Part shown: positions 43,313-47,228 of the stretch, one piece after another
Numbering within the stretch: the first letter of the stretch is position 1
How the letters are laid out: every line of letters starts with the position of its first letter
Assembly: GCA_012026675.1 (NCBI GenBank)
Contig: VEPA01000067.1
Coordinates: 1-47,228, forward strand
Direction of reading: 5' to 3'
DNA: 47,228 nt
Source: Betaproteobacteria bacterium
GTDB lineage: Bacteria > Pseudomonadota > Gammaproteobacteria > Burkholderiales > Rhodocyclaceae
Made by a program: the position numbers and the translations under genes
Notes under the pieces: generated by a model
What the model was told of the DNA's origin: nothing
Seen by the model: the letters and a program-made list of their open reading frames with translations, nothing else
The model's database searches: none

Positions 43313-44793
43313 CAGACCTGCCGACGCAGCGGCGGCCGGCAGCTTCCCTGCTTGCCGTAGTGGCTGCGTTTGCACTGGGCGCCTTTTGCGTCCTTGGCTT
43401 TGCGCCCTTCGACCGATATTTCGCCGTATGGCCGGCGCCGACTCTTGCGCTGGGTGGACTGTTCCTGCTCTGGCGCCGCTCAGCCACAGCTCGCGAAGCC
43501 ATGCTGCTGGGCCTGGCCTGGGGCGCCGGATTCTTCCTGTGCGGCGTGTCCTGGGTCTATGTCAGCCTCTCGCAATTCGGCGGCATGGCGCCGCCCCTGG
43601 CCGCCGTGGCCACGCTGCTGTTCTGCCTATACCTCGCCCTGTTCCCTGCGCTGGCCGGTGGCCTGTTCCTGCGCTGGCGCAGAAACACAACACGCGACGT
43701 GTGGCTCTTCGCCGGCCTTTGGACCCTTGCCGAATGGCTGCGCGGCACACTGTTCACCGGCTTTCCCTGGCTCGCCGTCGGCTACTCGCAAAGCCCACCC
43801 AGCCCGCTGGCCGGCTGGGCATCGGTGCTAGGCATGTATGGCGTGGGATTCATCGTCGCCCTGATCGCAGGAATGTTCGCCGCCGCCTGGCGCAAGCCGG
43901 CGGCCTGGATCTCGATACTGCTACTGCTCGGCCTCGGCGGCCTGCTGCGCGCCATGGACTGGACCCAAGCGGTGGGCGCACCCGTCACGGTCAGCCTGCT
44001 GCAGGGCAACGTGCCGCAAAGCCTGAAGTGGGATCCGCAGCGTCTGCCGTTGTCGGTGGAAACCTATGTGCGCCTGGCCCGCGCCCATCCGGCAACGCTC
44101 ACCGTCCTGCCGGAAACGGCCATTCCGCTTTACTTCAACCAAGTCCCGCGCGATGTGTTGCGCGACCTGACCAGGCACGGTGACGCCCTGCTCGGAGTCG
44201 CCATCGGCACCACGGACGGTGGCTACGCCAATGGCGTCGTTGCGCTGACGCCGCAGCTTGTCGCCCGCGCCTACACCAAGCGTCATCTGGTGCCCTTCGG
44301 CGAATACCCGCCGCCGGGCTTTGCCTGGTTCTTCAACTTTGCGCGCATACCAATGTCGAATTTCACTGCCGGCCCGCCGCGCCAGGAACCCTTGGAAGTC
44401 GCCGGGCAACGCATCGCGCCGAACATCTGCTACGAGGATCTGTTCGGCGAGGAGTTGCTCGGCGCACTGCCCGCCGCAACGCTGCTGGTGAATTTCTCGA
44501 ACACGGCCTGGTTCGGCGATTCGCTGGCGCAGCCGCAACACCTGCAGATCGCCCAGCTGCGCGCCATCGAGACCGGCCGCGTCATGCTGCGTGCGACCAA
44601 TACCGGAATGACCGCCATGGTGGGCGCGAATGGCATCGTCGCGGCGGCACTGCCGCCCTTCTCTGTCGATGCGCTGGTGGTGCAGGCCCAGGGGCGCAGC
44701 GGGCTGACGCCCTATGCCCGCTGGGGCAATCTGCTGGCGCTGCTGATCGCCATCGGCGCCTGCCTGACGGCGGTTCGCCGCAGAAAAAACTAA
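43309..44793 (+). CDS. lnt: Apolipoprotein N-acyltransferase
   Basis: The 494-residue inner-membrane enzyme adds the third acyl chain to lipoproteins. About seven hydrophobic segments lead to the nitrilase domain with the catalytic triad Glu269 (VLPETAIPLY), Lys324 (YTKRHLVPFGEYPP) and Cys374 (NICYEDLFGEE). The length is typical. It overlaps corC by four bases and converges on the hypothetical gene at 44790. Confidence 0.96.
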   Translation: MTDLPTQRRPAASLLAVVAAFALGAFCVLGFAPFDRYFAVWPAPTLALGGLFLLWRRSATAREAMLLGLAWGAGFFLCGVSWVYVSLSQFGGMAPPLAAVATLLFCLYLALFPALAGGLFLRWRRNTTRDVWLFAGLWTLAEWLRGTLFTGFPWLAVGYSQSPPSPLAGWASVLGMYGVGFIVALIAGMFAAAWRKPAAWISILLLLGLGGLLRAMDWTQAVGAPVTVSLLQGNVPQSLKWDPQRLPLSVETYVRLARAHPATLTVLPETAIPLYFNQVPRDVLRDLTRHGDALLGVAIGTTDGGYANGVVALTPQLVARAYTKRHLVPFGEYPPPGFAWFFNFARIPMSNFTAGPPRQEPLEVAGQRIAPNICYEDLFGEELLGALPAATLLVNFSNTAWFGDSLAQPQHLQIAQLRAIETGRVMLRATNTGMTAMVGANGIVAAALPPFSVDALVVQAQGRSGLTPYARWGNLLALLIAIGACLTAVRRRKN

Positions 44794-45104
44794 AGCTTGT
44801 AGGCGGCCAGGTCGATGGTCAGCGTCGGCCGGCCCATGGCCCGCAGCGCCGCGCACAGGAAGCGGCGGACTTCCGCCGTCGCCGGTTGGTAATCGGCCGG
44901 CTTGAAATTCAGGGCCAACAGCAGGATCTGATCGACCAGCAGCATCTTGCCCATGGGATTCGGGGTTTCCAGCCCGGCCGCAAGAAAGGCCTCGGCGATC
45001 CAGTGTCGCGCCCCGGCAGGATCGAAAGCGGCCAGTTCGTCCGTCCCCAGGGGAAAATCAAAACGCTCGCCATTCTTCAATATCACGCTGACTTCATGAT
45101 CCAC
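44790..45104 (-). CDS. Small conserved-looking protein of unknown function
   Basis: The 104-residue protein begins MDHEVSVILKNGERFDFPLGTDELAAFDP and continues with a predominantly helical segment including GKMLLVDQILLLALNFKPADY. I do not recognise a family. The GTG start at 45104 has AAGGAG seven bases upstream, and its stop overlaps the lnt stop by four bases (convergent). It has no signal peptide or membrane segment, so it is probably cytoplasmic. Confidence 0.7.
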   Translation of the reverse strand: MDHEVSVILKNGERFDFPLGTDELAAFDPAGARHWIAEAFLAAGLETPNPMGKMLLVDQILLLALNFKPADYQPATAEVRRFLCAALRAMGRPTLTIDLAAYKL

Positions 45105-45292
45105 GGTACCGCTCCTTAAGCTTTCGTTAAACTGGCGGAGATGATACCGGAAGCCGGCGCCGGCATCGCAATCATCCGCTGCAACAGGAGCCTGCAGCGC
45201 AGCAACCTGCAGGCAGCCGGCGCATCACGGCAGCCACGTAGCCGCTTGAAGCCAGCGGCGCCATCGGCACAGGCACGCCTTTGCCGGCGCTT

Positions 45293-46225
45293 TCATCTGA
45301 CCGCGTCGACGGACAACCAGGTGCGCAGACGCGGCTCGACCCAGCCTAGCGTTGCAAGGAACAGTGCGGCGATGGTCAGATTGAAGGTCAGATGCGCCCA
45401 GGCAACAGCCATGGCGGGTTCTCCCATCGCCAGCATTCGTTGCGTGAACTGCTCCAGGAATGGAAGGTACAGCAGTACGCCGACCGCGTTGAAGAGGAAG
45501 TTGGCGACCGCTGCCGCACGCGCCACCGGCTGCATCGACATGCTGGCAACGAGCGCGGTCGAGGTGGAACCCACGTTGGCGCCAAGCACGATCGGTATCG
45601 CGGACGCCGCCGGCAGCACACCCTGCTGCACCAGCAGGATCGCGAGCCCGGTCGTCACGCTGCTTGACTGGATCACGGCGGTGAACACGAGTCCCATCAA
45701 CACGGCAAGCAGCGGCGTCGTCGCCATGGCCAGTCCGCCCTGAAACCACGGGTGCGCCTGCAGGGGCTTGAGCTCGTTCGAGATGAGATCGAGCGCGAAG
45801 AACACCAGCCCGAAGTAGAACACGGCCTTGCCGATGGCGTTTGCGCGGATGGGCAGCGCCGACAGCAAGGCGCCGATGACGATGAAGAACGGGCCGATGC
45901 CGGTAAGCTTGAACGAAACCAGCCATGCCGTCGCAGTAGTGCCGACGTTCGCACCCAACGCGATGCCGAGGCTGCCACGAAAAGTGATGACGGCCGCATC
46001 GACCAGCGACACCGCGAGGGAGGTGATCGCGCTGCTCGACTGCACAACGGCCGTTGCCGCCAAGCCGATCAGGAAACCGCGCCAGCGGCTTTCGGTCACC
46101 CGGGGCAGCCACGACTGCAGCGTCGCACCGCCGACGGCTTGCACCTCCCGGCTGAAACCCTGAAGTCCATGCAGAAACAGCACGATGGCCGCAACCGCGG
46201 CGACGATCCCCTGGAAGGCAGTCAT
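45293..46225 (-). CDS. Na+/phosphate cotransporter family protein (NptA type)
   Basis: The 310-residue inner-membrane protein has two inverted halves, each with the QSSS motif of sodium/phosphate symporters ([13 protein letters not shown] near residue 59 and [13 protein letters not shown] near 188), and GANVGTT/GANVGST segments. It has about eight hydrophobic helices and lacks the C-terminal PhoU-like domain seen in many bacterial members. The ATG at 46225 leads directly into the first helix; the longer frame up to 46414 is not membrane-like and lacks support. It may import or export phosphate or another anion. Confidence 0.87.
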   Translation of the reverse strand: MTAFQGIVAAVAAIVLFLHGLQGFSREVQAVGGATLQSWLPRVTESRWRGFLIGLAATAVVQSSSAITSLAVSLVDAAVITFRGSLGIALGANVGTTATAWLVSFKLTGIGPFFIVIGALLSALPIRANAIGKAVFYFGLVFFALDLISNELKPLQAHPWFQGGLAMATTPLLAVLMGLVFTAVIQSSSVTTGLAILLVQQGVLPAASAIPIVLGANVGSTSTALVASMSMQPVARAAAVANFLFNAVGVLLYLPFLEQFTQRMLAMGEPAMAVAWAHLTFNLTIAALFLATLGWVEPRLRTWLSVDAVR

Positions 46226-46476
46226 GTGAGCGGACTCATGACACGTCGCTCGATGCCAACCCGGGTCGGAAATGCGGAGTGTGCTATCGAAAATCGAATC
46301 TTCCAGGTCATGAGCAATTCCCCTTGAATACGCGGTGCCGGATAGTAGCATCGGGTCACGGGCGGAAAATCGCTCGCAACAAGTCAGGCCGCATTCGAAT
46401 TGCCGGTTCCGCAACCTCGGCTCAATGCGGCAAACCCTGTAAAATCCGTGCCTTCGCGATTCGACCGGGTTTCCCG

Positions 46477-47228
46477 ATGAGCACCACCAATCCGACTTTT
46501 GGCTCCAACGTCACGCCCGAAGGCGGGCATGAGCTTTCACTGAAACTTGGCAAACCAAGCTTTCAGCAAATCATCCTGCGTCTGCAGGACTTCTGGGACA
46601 AGCAGGGCTGTGCCCTGCTGCAGCCCTACGACATGGAGGTCGGCGCCGGTACCAGCCATACCGCCACCTTCCTCCGCGCCCTTGGCCCCGAGCCGTGGAA
46701 GGCCGGATATGTCCAGCCTTCGCGCCGCCCCAAGGACGGCCGCTACGGCGAGAATCCCAACCGCATGCAGCACTACTACCAATATCAGGTCGTGCTCAAG
46801 CCCGCGCCGGAGAACATCCTCGAGCTCTACCTCGCCTCGCTCGAAGCGCTCGGCTTCGACCTCAAGCAGAACGACGTGCGCTTCGTCGAGGACGACTGGG
46901 AAAACCCGACGCTGGGCGCCTGGGGCCTGGGCTGGGAAGTCTGGCTCAACGGCATGGAAGTCACCCAGTTCACCTACTTCCAGCAGGTCGGCGGCATCGA
47001 CTGCAAGCCGATCACCGGCGAGATCACCTACGGCCTGGAGCGCCTGGCGATGTACCTGCAGGGCGTGGAGAACGTCTTCGACCTGGTCTATGCGCCCGGC
47101 CTGAAATACGGCGACGTCTTCCACCAGAACGAGGTGGAGCAGAGCGCCTACAACTTCGAGCACAGCAACGTCGAATTCCTCTTGCACGCCTTCGGCGCGC
47201 ACGAAGGCAATGCGAAGCACCTGATGGA
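46477..47228 (+). CDS. glyQ: Glycyl-tRNA synthetase alpha subunit, truncated by the window edge
   Basis: The first 250 codons are present, beginning [11 protein letters not shown] and continuing with [67 protein letters not shown] and [16 protein letters not shown], all characteristic of GlyQ. The alpha subunit carries the catalytic site for tRNA-Gly charging; glyS normally follows. The ATG lies 31 bases after a TAAAAT box that could be a -10 element. The gene is divergent from the Na+/Pi cotransporter gene. Confidence 0.96.
   Translation, partial: MSTTNPTFGSNVTPEGGHELSLKLGKPSFQQIILRLQDFWDKQGCALLQPYDMEVGAGTSHTATFLRALGPEPWKAGYVQPSRRPKDGRYGENPNRMQHYYQYQVVLKPAPENILELYLASLEALGFDLKQNDVRFVEDDWENPTLGAWGLGWEVWLNGMEVTQFTYFQQVGGIDCKPITGEITYGLERLAMYLQGVENVFDLVYAPGLKYGDVFHQNEVEQSAYNFEHSNVEFLLHAFGAHEGNAKHLM

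Noticed and set aside
46537-47220. Long minus-strand open frame of 227 codons
   Set aside because: It is opposite glyQ, whose plus-strand frame is strongly conserved; the minus frame is a by-product of GC-rich codon use.

Overview
The window is chromosomal DNA of a GC-rich betaproteobacterium, most likely of the order Rhodocyclales. This is an inference from the gene order rplM-rpsI-argC-(coiled-coil membrane protein)-bactofilin-erpA, from miaB-phoH-ybeY-corC-lnt, from the Burkholderia/Rhodocyclales-type porin, and from periplasmic quinoprotein genes combined with a sigma-54 activator. No rRNA, tRNA, CRISPR array, insertion sequence or prophage was seen. No intergenic stretch exceeds about 300 bases.

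Bases 1-9,890 start with the N-terminus of an Fe-S protein that looks like the electron-transfer subunit of a tungsten aldehyde oxidoreductase. It is preceded by a near-consensus sigma-54 promoter. Next come a periplasmic binding protein and a PedF-type cytochrome c with an extra haem domain (minus strand). An AcoR-like sigma-54 activator, a YkvA-like protein, a NarL-type two-component system (its kinase broken by a stop codon), a YceI protein and a beta-propeller protein follow on the plus strand. Two secreted proteins lie on the minus strand.

Bases 10,000-23,800 are a periplasmic alcohol-oxidation island. It contains a PedH-like, lanthanide-type PQQ dehydrogenase (also broken by one stop codon), a SoxH-like metallohydrolase, a fused SoxYZ-like carrier and a second PQQ dehydrogenase. 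It also contains a TonB-dependent receptor closely resembling the PQQ importer PqqU/YncD, a second two-component system, a second metallohydrolase, a dedicated TonB protein and a NosR-like flavin/iron-sulfur membrane protein. The genes read as one system: import PQQ, oxidise alcohols or aldehydes in the periplasm, and pass electrons through cytochromes, a thiol carrier and a membrane relay. No PQQ biosynthesis gene is visible in the window. A 15-bp motif, TCATGA-N3-TCATGA, occurs exactly three times, in front of the yceI/propeller genes, the pqqU-like operon and the tonB operon/NosR-like gene. It is a good candidate operator for one of the two NarL-type regulators. Several members carry unusual changes: two nonsense codons, a Gly at the catalytic Asp position of the second dehydrogenase, missing metal ligands in the second metallohydrolase, and a missing conserved Lys in the second regulator.

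Bases 23,800-29,900 hold a TPR-methyltransferase, a TPR-rich SPINDLY/OGT-type glycosyltransferase and a porin. Bases 29,900-47,228 are mostly core genes: tyrS, an M23 peptidase, anmK, erpA, a bactofilin, argC, rpsI, rplM, a YeeE/YedE sulfur transporter, queC, miaB, phoH-like, ybeY, corC-like, lnt, an Na/Pi cotransporter and the start of glyQ.
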